Source: Owenia fusiformis (lineage: Eukaryota; Annelida; Polychaeta; Sabellida; Oweniidae). From it: DNA of 64,000 nt. The stretch is taken from assembly GCA_903813345.2 (NCBI GenBank), contig CAIIXF020000005.1, positions 1-64,000 of the forward strand, written 5' to 3'. The notes under the pieces are model-generated. The model had not been told where the DNA came from, made no database searches, and saw only the letters and a list, made by a program, of their open reading frames with translations. Made by a program: the position numbers and the translations under genes. Of the stretch, positions 54,063-64,000 are shown piece after piece. The number at the start of each line of letters is the position of its first letter. The first letter of the stretch is position 1.

Positions 54063-57000
54063 GTAACCGTGGTCTTCATCAAGGAACTGCACAATACTAA
54101 CCAATGTGTTTATAAAGTCTTAGCCATGAATTTATCAATTTGCTATTAATTATAGAGATGCTCAGGAGATGCAATTATGAGTCCTTCAGGCCCCTAGCCA
54201 GATTTTGTCAAGTGGGTCAGTTTTCAAAAAAATCCAAAACGGGTTACATTTGACAACTTTGGCCAGAAATCACTGGGAAAGTGCTCAGAATGGTAAAAAC
54301 TGCATACATGTAATTTGAAAATAAATTTTGGCCAAGTGAATTCCCCCCCCCCCCCCCTTGGCTCTGGGCTTGTCCTTTTATGATTGAATTTAATTCTGTA
54401 TACTTTTAACTTGCGATGAGCATGTCTTCAATTGGTACCCTTCAATTAGCCTTATTAATAGCAAATTGTACTGTATTTGATTGTTGTAATGTAAACTGAG
54501 TGATATTGTGTCCAAATGTTAACAGTTGTTTCTTCATGGTGGCTGGTATCTTTGAAATACTCTAATCTCTATGATGAATAAAAATGCAATGTTCACAAAC
54601 ACTCCAGGGAATAGTCATTTACCCCCTTTCTACCCAAACAATATACAATGCAACCATAAGCATCTTGACATCATCACTATACTTGTATGGGCTATTTTTA
54701 GACTTCAGATACATGTTGATGGTTTCAAATCATCTTTATTAAATCTATTAACACTGTTTAGTTAAAAATTGATAACTTACAGTGTAAAATTTCATAAAGA
54801 TGTGGACTTGATGTGGTATCTTCTAATACTTAGGGCCGATCAAAAAGTTTGTTACCATTGGCTCTCAATTTTATAATAAGAGGAGTTGGTAGCTCAAACT
54901 TTAACATGAGACAGGATAGTTAGTTTGCTTGAAACTGTACGAGTTTCATATAAATTGGTTCATCGGTAGTGACACAGAGTCAATTCATATTTTCAATGAC
55001 AAAGTTAGGTGGAGCAGCGTTTTATATAAAATATCTGCTGGGTTGTGGTTCTGGAAATTTACCAGCATTGTTAAGAAACATTGGTAAGAAACTTTTTGAT
55101 CGGCCCTTGTATACTCTTTGTTTTAAGAGAATAGAGGGGAATTTGGAATAACCAAGAATTCAAAAGAAGATAAACCTAAAAATTCATTGGTTCATCTTTA
55201 CATGAATATAGGGTCATTTGAATTTCCCACCTTAAGGAAATAGAAGAATAGATGTTGTTTAGATCAGCTTTGATTTGTTTACTTTCTCATTACTAACATA
55301 ACGGCATCCCTGATTGGTCAAAGTATTGCATGCTTAGAAGCTCAATATTCAACTCATCTGGCACATTAGCCAAATTGCTCTTATATGAAGAGAGGCTTTA
55401 CAAATATGAACAGTTTTAATAGTAATGATAAAATTAGTTTGAAGGTGCCACAACTCAAATTATTCTTTCAATTTTACATAACAACGCAATTTAAAACAAT
55501 AGTTATTAAGTCAATTTACAGTCCATGAATTTAAGCTGTTCAAAATGAACAATTATTCTTCTACAAATGTATATTAACATATAACATTATTTGTTACAAT
55601 TAGATTGCTAATCAACATGTTCTATATTATTTCAACAGGATGCAAAAACACAAAGCACTTAAATGTTGTGAATGGTTTTCCCATTTTACACCCTACCATA
55701 TCTTTCTTTATAACATTTATATCAAATACTTCTAACATTTGTATACTTTCAGTAGCACAAACACACAGCAATGTCAAGTTTAAAAAATTTGTTCAAAAGT
55801 AAAAAGAAAATTCGGGATTCGGAGGCCAGTGAAATTTCAGGGCCGATTCCTGGGACAGTTAAACATAATGTTCATGTTAAATTTGATGCTCAATCAGGGA
55901 TGTTTGATGGTTTGCCAGGGCCATGGGAAATGTGGCTTGAGCGTTCTAACATCAGGTAGATCTCTTACACTCTATTATACTTTCTAACTCATACCACAAA
56001 CTTCCTAAAAATTTGATTACAAAGAAGATTGGTATTTTGTGGTAGGGTTACACATCTAATGGTAGGCATCTATTTTTATTTGCTAATAAAGGACTAGGGG
56101 ACAAGTCATTTGAAGAATAACACATCTTCTTATTCTTGTATATATTATATATTATGAATAGTTCTCATAGCTGTTACAAAACAATGTTGATATCTAAATT
56201 ATGAATATTTGCACTCCTAAGTTGGTTAACATCAGTACAATATATGTGTATGCTTACAACATTTATTATCCCATCAAACGAAGAGGGATATAGGGAACGC
56301 CTCCGTCTGTCCGTCCGTCCGTATGTCCGTCCGCTGTCTGTCCGCTGTCCAGGCAATAACTCAAATACCATTGGCCCGATTTTGTTCATATTTTGTACAC
56401 ACATACCCTGTGGGGATAGAAGTTCTGTTCGAAAGCCAATTTTCAAAATGGCAGCTCATTTAAAAATGGCGACCATTTTACTGCCGATTTTACAGTAATT
56501 TAGGTGCAATATGTAAAACTATCAAAGCAATATGTTTTAAATGTAAAAAAAATATATAGGACATTAATAAAGCTAAATGTAGATATTAAAGAAGCACGTA
56601 ACAGCCATCTTGAAAAATGGCGGCCTTTACTCGTTATTTTACGATTTTTGCTATAACTCAAAATGTAGTGTAGCGATTTTGTTCATATTTGATATGTGAA
56701 TACTATAAGCATGACACACTGTCTAATGACACTTTTGGTAGAAGGCGGCCATTTTGAAAAATGGCCACAATTTTGAAAAAATGGCCACCATTTTAACCTA
56801 TCTTACTTTAACTCGGAAAAGTAGTGGAGCGATTTTGTTCATATTTGGTATGTGAATACTATAAGCATGGCACACTGTTTAATGACACTTTTGTAAGAAG
56901 GTGCCCATTTTTCAAAATGGCTGCCATTTTAACATATTTTACTATGACTCGAAAAGTAGTGAAGCGATTTTGTTCATATTTGGTATGGGGATAGTATAAG

Positions 57001-60000
57001 CATGGCACACTGTCTAATGACACTTCTGATAGAAGGTGGCCATTTTGAAAAATGGCCGCCATTTTAACATATTTTTTTACTATAACTCGAAAAGTAGTGG
57101 AGCGATTTTGTTCATATTTGGAATGTGAATACTATAAGCATGGCACACTGTCTAATGACACTTTTGGTAGAAGGTGGCCATTTTGAAAAATGTCTGGCAT
57201 TTTTTCTATTTACTTTGTTTGTAAATATGCCAGCCATGGCTGTTCGATGGGATTTGCTACACTTTGGCGTTGCTGTTGTCTAGTGTTTTCTACATATAAG
57301 TCTGTTTACTACATGTATGTATGTCTACTTCATGAGTGTATGTTTACTTTACGATAAATGTTTACTACATGTATGTTTACTTTATGTATATCTATTTACT
57401 ACATGTATGTCATCATGAATGTATGTTTTCACTACATGTATGTATGTTTACCTAATGTATGTCTCTTTACCTCATAAATATATGTCTGCCACATGTATGT
57501 TGCTTTACTTCAAGTGTGTCTGTTTACCTTTTGTATCCATGTTTACTTCATGTATATCACTTTATTTCATGTATGTTTGTTTACCTCATGTATGTCTGTT
57601 TACTAAATGTATGTTTACTTCATATACATATTGTTTACTACATGTAAGTATATTTACAACATGAATGTATATTAAGTACAATTTAATTGACAAAAATTGA
57701 TTTTTTTGCTGAATACCATATTGTTGCAAATGCTAATATTTGCTTATATTCATAATAGAAATGATTTCAACTTTAATCATCATAATATTATATCACCAAT
57801 TATCACCAATCACCATTGTTAAATGGCTTCTAATTTTGGAAATTATTCATAATGAAGAAATGTTGACTAAGCAATCGCTTTTTTAAATCCAGTTTAAATA
57901 GTTAGACAAAATTCCATCATCAATATACAATGTACTTTGATTATAAATGATAAACAAATCTATTGGCAATATACATTGGAGGTTTATCAAAAATCATGAA
58001 ACAATCCAAATTAAATGAACCACTCTTCTGCATTTATATAAACTGAGTAAAAGTATTCTATATGCCCCTTTTACAGTAAAACTGAACAGACTGAGAACCC
58101 AGATGCTGTAATACATGCCCTGAAGTACTATGAGAAGTCAATTAAGAGGCCCCAAAATGAGAAGACTGTCAAGTATATCATGGGAAGTGTGGAGAGCTTG
58201 GAAGAACTGGATAGAGATGATGAGACGTAAATACTAACAATAATACTTGTTCACATATATTATGTCCTTTTCTGACTGACCCCCAAGGGGCCGGAGTTTT
58301 TGTTGATTACGCAATCTCTTTGAAGGTTGACTTTACCATACTCAAATAAAAGGCATTTTGGAGAAGATTCTAAATCTTTCATCAGTTTTCTGAGTCTCAT
58401 AAAATAATATATTATCTTATCATATTTTGACATGTTTCTGATTCAAGAAATGTATGTAAACTGAGTTATGTTATCCAGGTTGAAGTGAATATAGTACTAT
58501 TGTATTTCTCCTGTTTTGCTTGCTCTTATAGTGAGGACACTGCTGAATCTGCCACACCAACGATACACGAGACTGAGGAAATCCCAGAGGAACCAACAAC
58601 ACCACCCAAAGATGCAAAACCAGACCTTCCACCAAAAGTTAAGAATAAAGAGGTAATTTATAATTATATTTTTAGGGTTTTGCAGACCTTCTATTCAAAA
58701 TGCTTATTAGGGTGTTAATAAAAAGATGGCAGAGCAGGCATTCCTGCTTAGGTATCATATGGACAACACAACTGCCATCTTTATATCAGCCTGAAACCTA
58801 TGTTTTGTTAGTAATCCAAAAATTATCCCAAGTCGTATGCTGGGTTTTTAACAACGCCGTCCTCCCATTATGAGGACGTAAATAAATAGTGAAGGACGCA
58901 GAAAAAAATTGTTGGTGCGTTCTTGGGACGCATTACTCACCATAGGTTGCAAACAAATGTTATTTTATATGAAAAACGTCCCTAATTGGCGAAAACATAT
59001 CAGAAATAAAATTGTCGAATGAAAAAAATAGAAAGTAAATTATTTTAGGTCAAACGGAATTTTCTCCAAGTTTAACCCAATAAATCAAGCTTATACAACT
59101 TAAACTTAAAAAATATAGTATAACTTACCTTAATAATACTTATTTTGCTGAAACAATATGATAAAACCGGTACATTTTGGTCAAAATGTGGCCGGCTTTG
59201 CAGAAAGATTTCAATGTGAGAAGTGATATAAACACTGCCATCTTTTGGATTTTATAGTTAGTTTTTTTGCTTAGAGAAATCAGTCTACACACGTGCCATC
59301 TATATTCAGATATACAGTGTGTCCCATAAAAAACGCAACAAACAAAAATATTGTAAAATCACAAAACCAGTGATGATAACATCAATTTCATTTAGTTTAC
59401 CAGGAAGCCACATGTCTCCTCTTTCCAATGGTATGTCAGTTATTCATATAAAACCATGGACCACTGAATAATCATTCCTTTTGCACAACGTGCCAAAATC
59501 TGCTCTGGGCCAAGTTTTAGACATTGCAACAAAGAGTCACCAATGAGGTTGCTGCCCTCTGCCAGAACCCCAGATGATTCAAAGAGGTGTGCGACATGGA
59601 CACAAAGGCCAGTCTCAGTGTTAAATAGTGGTCATGTGAAAGGGCATGGAATGTAATCTTTCATAAGATGACAGACGACTGTCTATGCCACTTTTTTCCA
59701 TATGTCTTGCATTTTGTTACCTGAACCAACAAGAATACTGATGAATACTTAAAGTTAAATTTTCTTTTCATTTTTTCTTACTTGATCTAAATCAGAAACT
59801 TGTGTTATGTAAATCTTGTGACAAAAATTTAATCCCCAGTACCAATTACATAATGATTTACCTGATTGCACAATTAAGGATCAGTTGATTGATATTTCAT
59901 TACTTGGCACAAAGGCCTTTTCACCCATGTACGAAAAAACAATGATTTTTCAGTGGTCCATGATCAGATATGAACAAATAACATACCATTGTAAAGGGGA

Positions 60001-61122
60001 GACACGTGGCTTCATGATAAACTAAATGAAATTGATGTAATCATCACTGGTTTTGTGATTTTACAATGTTTTTGTTTGTTGCGTTTTTTATGGGACACAC
60101 TGTACAGCTGTGATTACATTGAATTGCATTGACTGGGGTTTAGAATTTGACATGGGATTAAATATGATGATTATTTAGGATATACAAAATGTGAGAATAT
60201 TAAAATTGAAATTTAGAAATGCATCAAGGCAAGCTGTTGAAAGACTTCCTGGAAATGCTTAGATTGCTCAATTTTGAAGGTATAAATATAGAAATTTTCT
60301 GTGGGGAGGCTCAGGCCCCTCTTTCATGTCTTTAGAGTTCGCTTCGCTTGCATGAATTGGGTCAATTGGGTCTATATAATTAATGTTTTTCTGAGTATTA
60401 TTAATTGAATCATAAAGTCACGAGGTAAAGGGTATTATCATGCCACGCCCTCCTAAAGTTAAGAGGTACCTCCCAGAATGGGAAAACACATACCCCTGGC
60501 TGCAGTATGTTGCAGGCCAAGGAATGCGGTGCAGTTTATGCATCAGGGCTGGAAAGAGGAACATTTTCACCAGCCCAAATGGGTGCAAAGACTTTCAAAT
60601 GGCCTTGGATGTGACATTCTGTAACGCCTTGTGTATAAACGTTACTTATTCATCATTTACACTTGTACAATCTGACCCCAGGGTCTAAATACATGCAATA
60701 AAAACATGATAAAGCAACATAAAGAATACATGTTTATTAAGTGTTTCTCTTTTTTCAATTGGGACCCACTTTTTTGGGAGGGACCCCAAATTTTTATAAC
60801 ACTGGGTCCCCGGGACTCACTTTTCATAGTCCCTATTGAAAACGCTGCGTATGTGAGTTATTTTAATGTTCTTTGATAACATCACATTAAAGTAAGTATA
60901 CATTAAAAAAAAGTGAGCATGCATCAACTGACTTTTTCTAGGAAACCAAGGAGGAGGAAGAGGACCTGGAATATGAGAACATACCAAAAGATATTGCAAA
61001 AGTGAAAATAAGTGAAGACACCCCACCTACTAAACCTGAATTAGCAAAACCCACTCCACCATTGAAGCGCAAGAAGACTTTCAAGAAAAAGATGACTGAG
61101 TCTCAAATAATGGATGGCCTGA
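53866..61122 (+). CDS. PAK-like: Group-I p21-activated kinase (PAK)-like gene, 5' exons only
   Basis: Coding exons: 1a 53866-54062 or 1b 55771-55955, then 58077-58226, 58532-58652 and 60942-61122. All junctions are GT-AG and phase-matched. The alternative first exons each encode a CRIB domain that would bind GTP-loaded Cdc42/Rac. Exon 2 encodes TEQTENPDAVIHALKYYEKS, matching the PAK1/2/3 autoinhibitory segment (TKSEQKKNPQAVL...). Exons 3 and 4 are acidic and Pro-rich (PEEPTTPPKDAKPDLPPK, TPPLKRKK). Exon 4 ends with KKKMTESQIMDGL, the pre-kinase block of PAKs (KMSDEEILEKL). The Ser/Thr kinase domain should follow beyond 64000. The protein would be cytosolic and act on actin signalling. Confidence 0.85.
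54063..55770. other. Intron between CRIB exons, with MITE at 54833-55106
   Basis: No coding exon seen. The MITE has TIRs GGGCCGATCAAAAAGTTTG/complement (54833-55106). A poly-C run lies near 54343-54357. Confidence 0.55.
55771..55955 (+). CDS. PAK-like alternative first coding exon 1b (CRIB domain B)
   Basis: Starts MSSLKNLFKSKKKIRDSEAS, then ISGPIPGTVKHNVHVKFDAQ and SGMFDGLPGPWEMWL. It keeps both CRIB His residues but has VKFD instead of VGFD and no Phe after ISGP. A splice acceptor (TACTTTCAG, 55744-55752) precedes the ATG by 18 bp, so an upstream non-coding exon is expected. It ends AG/GTAGAT (phase 2), identical in phase to exon 1a. Confidence 0.75.
56280..57200. repeat. About 125-bp tandem repeat in PAK-like intron
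   Basis: Opens with a (GTCC)n-like run (56305-56350), then 4-5 units of GCGATTTTGTTCATATTTGG ... TAATGACACTTTTGGTAGAAGG ending in ATGGCNGCCATTTT palindromes. Non-coding. The ACACACATACCCTGTGGG motif recurs near 61712. Confidence 0.8.
57300..57670. repeat. Degenerate minisatellite (TGTTTACTACATGTATG)n
   Basis: Roughly 17-bp units with changing third bases. Small ORFs rich in Tyr/Cys/Met here are readings of the repeat. Confidence 0.8.
58077..58226 (+). CDS. PAK-like exon 2, autoinhibitory segment
   Basis: Bounded by TTTTACAG (acceptor) and GTAAAT (donor). It gives SKTEQTENPDAVIHALKYYE then KSIKRPQNEKTVKYI and a Glu-rich end. It has no ATG-started frame, so it is easily missed. The NP-x-AV-x3-L-x-YY signature and its phase, compatible with both CRIB exons, support it strongly. 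Confidence 0.85.
59315..60102. mobile_element. Tc1/mariner-like MITE, TA TSD
   Basis: Long TIRs (about 100 bp) begin CAGTGTGTCCCATAAAAAAC. TA is duplicated at 59313-59314 and 60103-60104. The interior has no open transposase frame. Confidence 0.85.
60440..60688 (+). pseudogene. hAT-like TTF/BED zinc-finger fragment
   Basis: The ORF begins MPRPPKVKRYLPEWENTYPW, then MRCSLCIRAGKRNIFTSPNG-C-KDF. It resembles the N-terminal zinc-finger domain of hAT-derived ZNF862-like proteins (W-L-x-Y, C-x2-C, G-C-x-x-F). Homology fades after about residue 55 and no transposase core follows. It is probably a transposon fragment in the kinase intron. Confidence 0.5.
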
Positions 61123-61760
61123 GTATGATATAAAGGATATATTGCACTGTTACTCTACTTAATTTGGTGCTATTTTATTTGGCAAATAGGGAAAATATGC
61201 AAAATCCAATAACTACGATATCTGCTATTTTATCCTTCTAGAATCATAGAGTCCAATCCGCATTATGTTTGACCAATCAGCATTCACCTCTCCTAAGCCA
61301 CGCTAGGATTGACATAAAGAAGCTTTGGAACTGTTATAAAAATGGTGAAGATATGAACTTGTGAAATTTTGCAAATTGCCAAATTCGCCAAATTAAAACT
61401 GGTGCCAAATGATGTAGAGAACCGTAAAAAAGCCACTTAGTCTTTTGTTTGGATGATAACTTAGATTAGTAGAAGTAAAGGGACTCAATGCATATTTTCA
61501 GCATTCTTCGGCAAAATGAATTCTATCTTCATAGTAATACCAATGGATTGATAAGTACTTGATCTCTGAATTGGATTTTCATTTTGTGACTTTGATCGCT
61601 CATGGCATGGTTAAAGAATCAATCCCCTTTAAACTTGAGTATTGATTTTTTGGTCCACTCTGTAGTTCGGTGCTTTGTGGCTGTAGGACCTTGCTCAAGA
61701 AGTTATTTTGTACACACATACCCTGTGGGTACATTGCCACAAAGATCGAAATGATCAGCA
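61123..61760. other. PAK-like intron, no feature seen
   Basis: No exon with PAK kinase motifs was found from here to the right edge. Confidence 0.5.
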
Positions 61761-61769
61761 TTTCCAATA

Positions 61770-61965
61770 CTGCTTTATTAGACTCCAGATTGAAAATCTG
61801 GAGATTGAAAATCTGGAGTCTATTGTTTTTGCCTGTTTTCTTATTAGACTCCAGATTGAAAATCTGGAGTCTATTGTTCTCGTCAGTTTTCTTATTCTTC
61901 TTCTTCTTCTTCTTATTAGACTCCAGATGTCAATCTGGAGTCTATTGTTTTTGTCAGTATTCTTA
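61770..61965. repeat. Tandem GACTCCAGAT hairpins
   Basis: GACTCCAGATTGAAAATCTGG(AGTC) is a near-perfect hairpin, present about three times with TATTGTTTTTG spacers and a TTC run (61895-61915). The same AGATCTGGAGTC piece recurs at about 63358-63370. Confidence 0.75.
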
Positions 61966-62006
61966 TTATTATTATTCATTATTATTATTCTTTATTATTC
62001 TTTCCC

Positions 62007-64000
62007 AGTTTTCTCGATAACCATAAGGTTTTCAGTAAAGTCAGTCATTTGGTCAATTTAGGTCCAGAATCTAGTTCCTCGGAAATTGGGTCAAATTTTT
62101 ATCTAGGTCAAAGGTCAAGAACTAGGTCAAATCCAGTAGGTTGTCACTTTTTTCAATTTTCTCGATCGTACTTCAATATTTTCGATCCGTTTTTTTTTCA
62201 TTGTGTTCCTCATAAAAAAGTAGGAAATCTAGGGTCGATTTAGTTTTTTGATATCTCAAACCGATTTCGAGATATCAGTGTCCGAAAACGAGGTCCAAAA
62301 AAAAAATCTCCGAATCAAATGTCCAGGATATTAGTCTTATAGGAAATTTTCTCAGGATTCCGAATCTGAAAACGAAATTTAGATCTGACTTCCGGTTCGG
62401 AAGTTATGGCGTTTTGAAAACCCAAAAATCGCTAAATTTGATGCCCATGTTAAGTCAATGGGAAAAAATATTTTTTTTGAAGTGAAAAATACGGAATATA
62501 GACTGAGTTCAGCTTCATATAATCAAAGCCTTTAAAAGAAGGGGACCTCAAAAGCCATCTAGCTTCACGATTTGGACACCGAAATGCCTAGGTCAACATC
62601 TAGGTCAAATTCATAGGTTTTCCTTATTTTTTCGATTCTGACACTACACTTTAATTATATTCTTCGAAATTGTGTATACATGTAGCCAAGAATATGCTAA
62701 TAGTGTTCGCCTTTTGCCGTCAGAAAGTATTATGACCCACTTTTGAGATATGGTGTCCGAAAAGTAGGTCAAAATAAAAAGTTCTCCAAATTGTATATAT
62801 GAGTTATGAATTAAGGGTAGAATTCTGTCAGGAATCCGAATCTGCAAACCAAATGTCGATCCGGCTTCCGGTTCGGAAGTTATGGCGTGTCCGAAAAGTA
62901 GGTCAAAATAAAAAATCTCCAAATTTAACGTATGAGTTATGAATTAGGGGTAGAATTTTGTCAGGAATCCGAATCTGCAAACCAAATTTCGATCCGACTT
63001 CCGGTTCGGAAGTGATCGCGTTTTGAAATTTCGAGAAAAATCGATCTGATGGTATCCTGATAGAAAGTCAAGAGTAGAGAAGAAAATATTGAAAAATTCA
63101 TCCATCCTTCCTATCTCATCCTACCCTATCCTTCCTATCTATCCTTCCTTCATATCTTTTCCTTCCTATCCTTCCTATTCTATCCTATCCTTTCTTCCTA
63201 TTCTATTCTATCCTATCCTTCTTTCTTATTCTATCCTATTGTTCTTTCCTATTCTATCCTATCCTACCTTCCTATTTTATTTATCCATCTCTTTCTAGAT
63301 GACTCAGCTTATTCTGGATGACTCGGCTTATTCTGGATGACTCGGCTAAAAAAAGTATAGATCTGGAGTCTGAAATTGAACTTCGTTCAATTTCCAAAAT
63401 CTAGTTATTATTATTCTAAACCAGTTTACTCAATAACCATAAGGTCTTCAGTAAAGTCAATCATTTGGTCAATTTAGGTTCAGAATCTAGTTCCTCGGAA
63501 ATTGGGTCAAATTTTTATCTAGGTCAAAGGTCAAGAACTAGGTCAAATCCAGTACTTTGTCACTTTTTTCGATTTTCTCGGTCGTCCTTCAATATTTTCG
63601 ATCCGGGTTTTTCAATGTGTTCCTTATAAAAAAGTAGGAAACTTAGGGTCGATTTAGTTTTTTGATATCTCAAACCGATTTCGAGATATCAGTGTCCGAA
63701 AACGAGGTCCAAAAAAAAATTCTTCGAATCAAATATCCAGGATATTTGTCTTATAGGAAATTTTCTCAGGATTCTGAATCTGAAAACCAAATTCGAATCT
63801 GACTTCCGGTTAGGAAGTTATGGCGTTTTGAAAGCTCAAAAATCGCTAAATTTGGTGCCCATGTTAAGTCAATGGGAAAAAAGATTTTTTTGAAGTGAAA
63901 AATACGAAATATAGACTGAGTTCAGCTAAATATAATGAAAGCTTTTAAAAGAATGGGACCTCAAAAGCCATCTAGCTTTAAAATTTGGACATCAAAATGC
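62007..64000. repeat. 1.4-kb tandem repeat, second unit cut by window end
   Basis: CAGTTTTCTCGATAACCATAAGG at about 62008 recurs as a close variant at about 63422. The following roughly 580 bp are near-identical, so the period is about 1415 bp. The unit contains repeated CGACTTCCGGTTCGGAAG blocks and a TAGGTCAA-rich segment. Confidence 0.8.
63100..63292. repeat. (CCTATCCTT)n-like microsatellite
   Basis: Irregular CCTATC/CTTCCTATT repeats. The Ser/Ile/Pro-rich ORF here is a reading of the repeat. Confidence 0.85.

Larger units (their letters stand above)
58653..60941. other. PAK-like intron with transposon remnants
   Basis: Holds a Tc1/mariner-like MITE (59315-60102) and a hAT-like zinc-finger fragment (60440-60688). 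The rest shows no gene. Confidence 0.6.

Noticed and set aside
57419-57664. Cys/Tyr-rich membrane protein ORF
   Set aside because: It is a translation of a 17-bp minisatellite.
61670-62061. Overlapping 116-117-residue ORFs
   Set aside because: They read through GACTCCAGAT hairpins and TTC/TTA microsatellites.

Overview
The window is animal nuclear DNA: short GT-AG introns, TATA/CCAAT promoters, AATAAA signals, a p21-activated kinase gene and a dense mix of LINE, SINE and DNA-transposon copies. The repeat style suggests an invertebrate, perhaps marine, but the sequence alone does not give the phylum. Nothing bacterial or phage-like is present.

The main object is a complete Polinton/Maverick (virus-like self-synthesising transposon) at 3929-17338, 13.4 kb, with about 592-bp terminal inverted repeats (TIRs) and a 6-bp target duplication CAGAGC. 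Rightward genes are a C2H2 zinc-finger ORF and an eight-exon protein-primed DNA polymerase B that carries a Vsr-like nuclease region. The leftward genes converge on them. From the centre outward these are a small conserved protein (split by TAG), packaging ATPase, chromodomain integrase (broken), adenovirus-type protease, double jelly-roll major capsid protein, a basic core-like protein, a small ORF, minor capsid (penton) protein and a spliced 324-residue gene beside the right TIR. The capsid, protease and ATPase ORFs are open, whereas polymerase and integrase carry frame lesions. Both TIRs hold a promoter-like array (tandem ETS-CRE elements, CCAAT boxes, TATA).

The Polinton sits inside the reverse transcriptase of a CR1/L2-like LINE on the minus strand, splitting its QGS motif. 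The same LINE is split again in its endonuclease by an 18.7-kb stack of nested transposons (18827-37522). The stack contains a family with CAGNGCTGTCAA ends and 6-bp TSDs, a CCCAATTG-ended element inside it, a 15.4-kb CACTA-like element inside that, and a 12-kb inverted-repeat structure with further MITEs inside that. From 37546 to 52388 come more copies of the same families, a 4.5-kb Mutator-like element with a 9-bp TSD, and a second, 5'-truncated LINE with a 715-residue open reverse transcriptase frame.

From 53866 to the right edge lie the 5' exons of a host group-I PAK-like kinase gene on the plus strand. Two alternative first coding exons each encode a different CRIB (Cdc42/Rac-binding) domain and join the same autoinhibitory-region exon. 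The kinase domain must lie beyond the window. Introns hold mariner/Tc1-like MITEs, a 125-bp tandem repeat, minisatellites, a hAT-like zinc-finger fragment and 1.4-kb tandem repeats.
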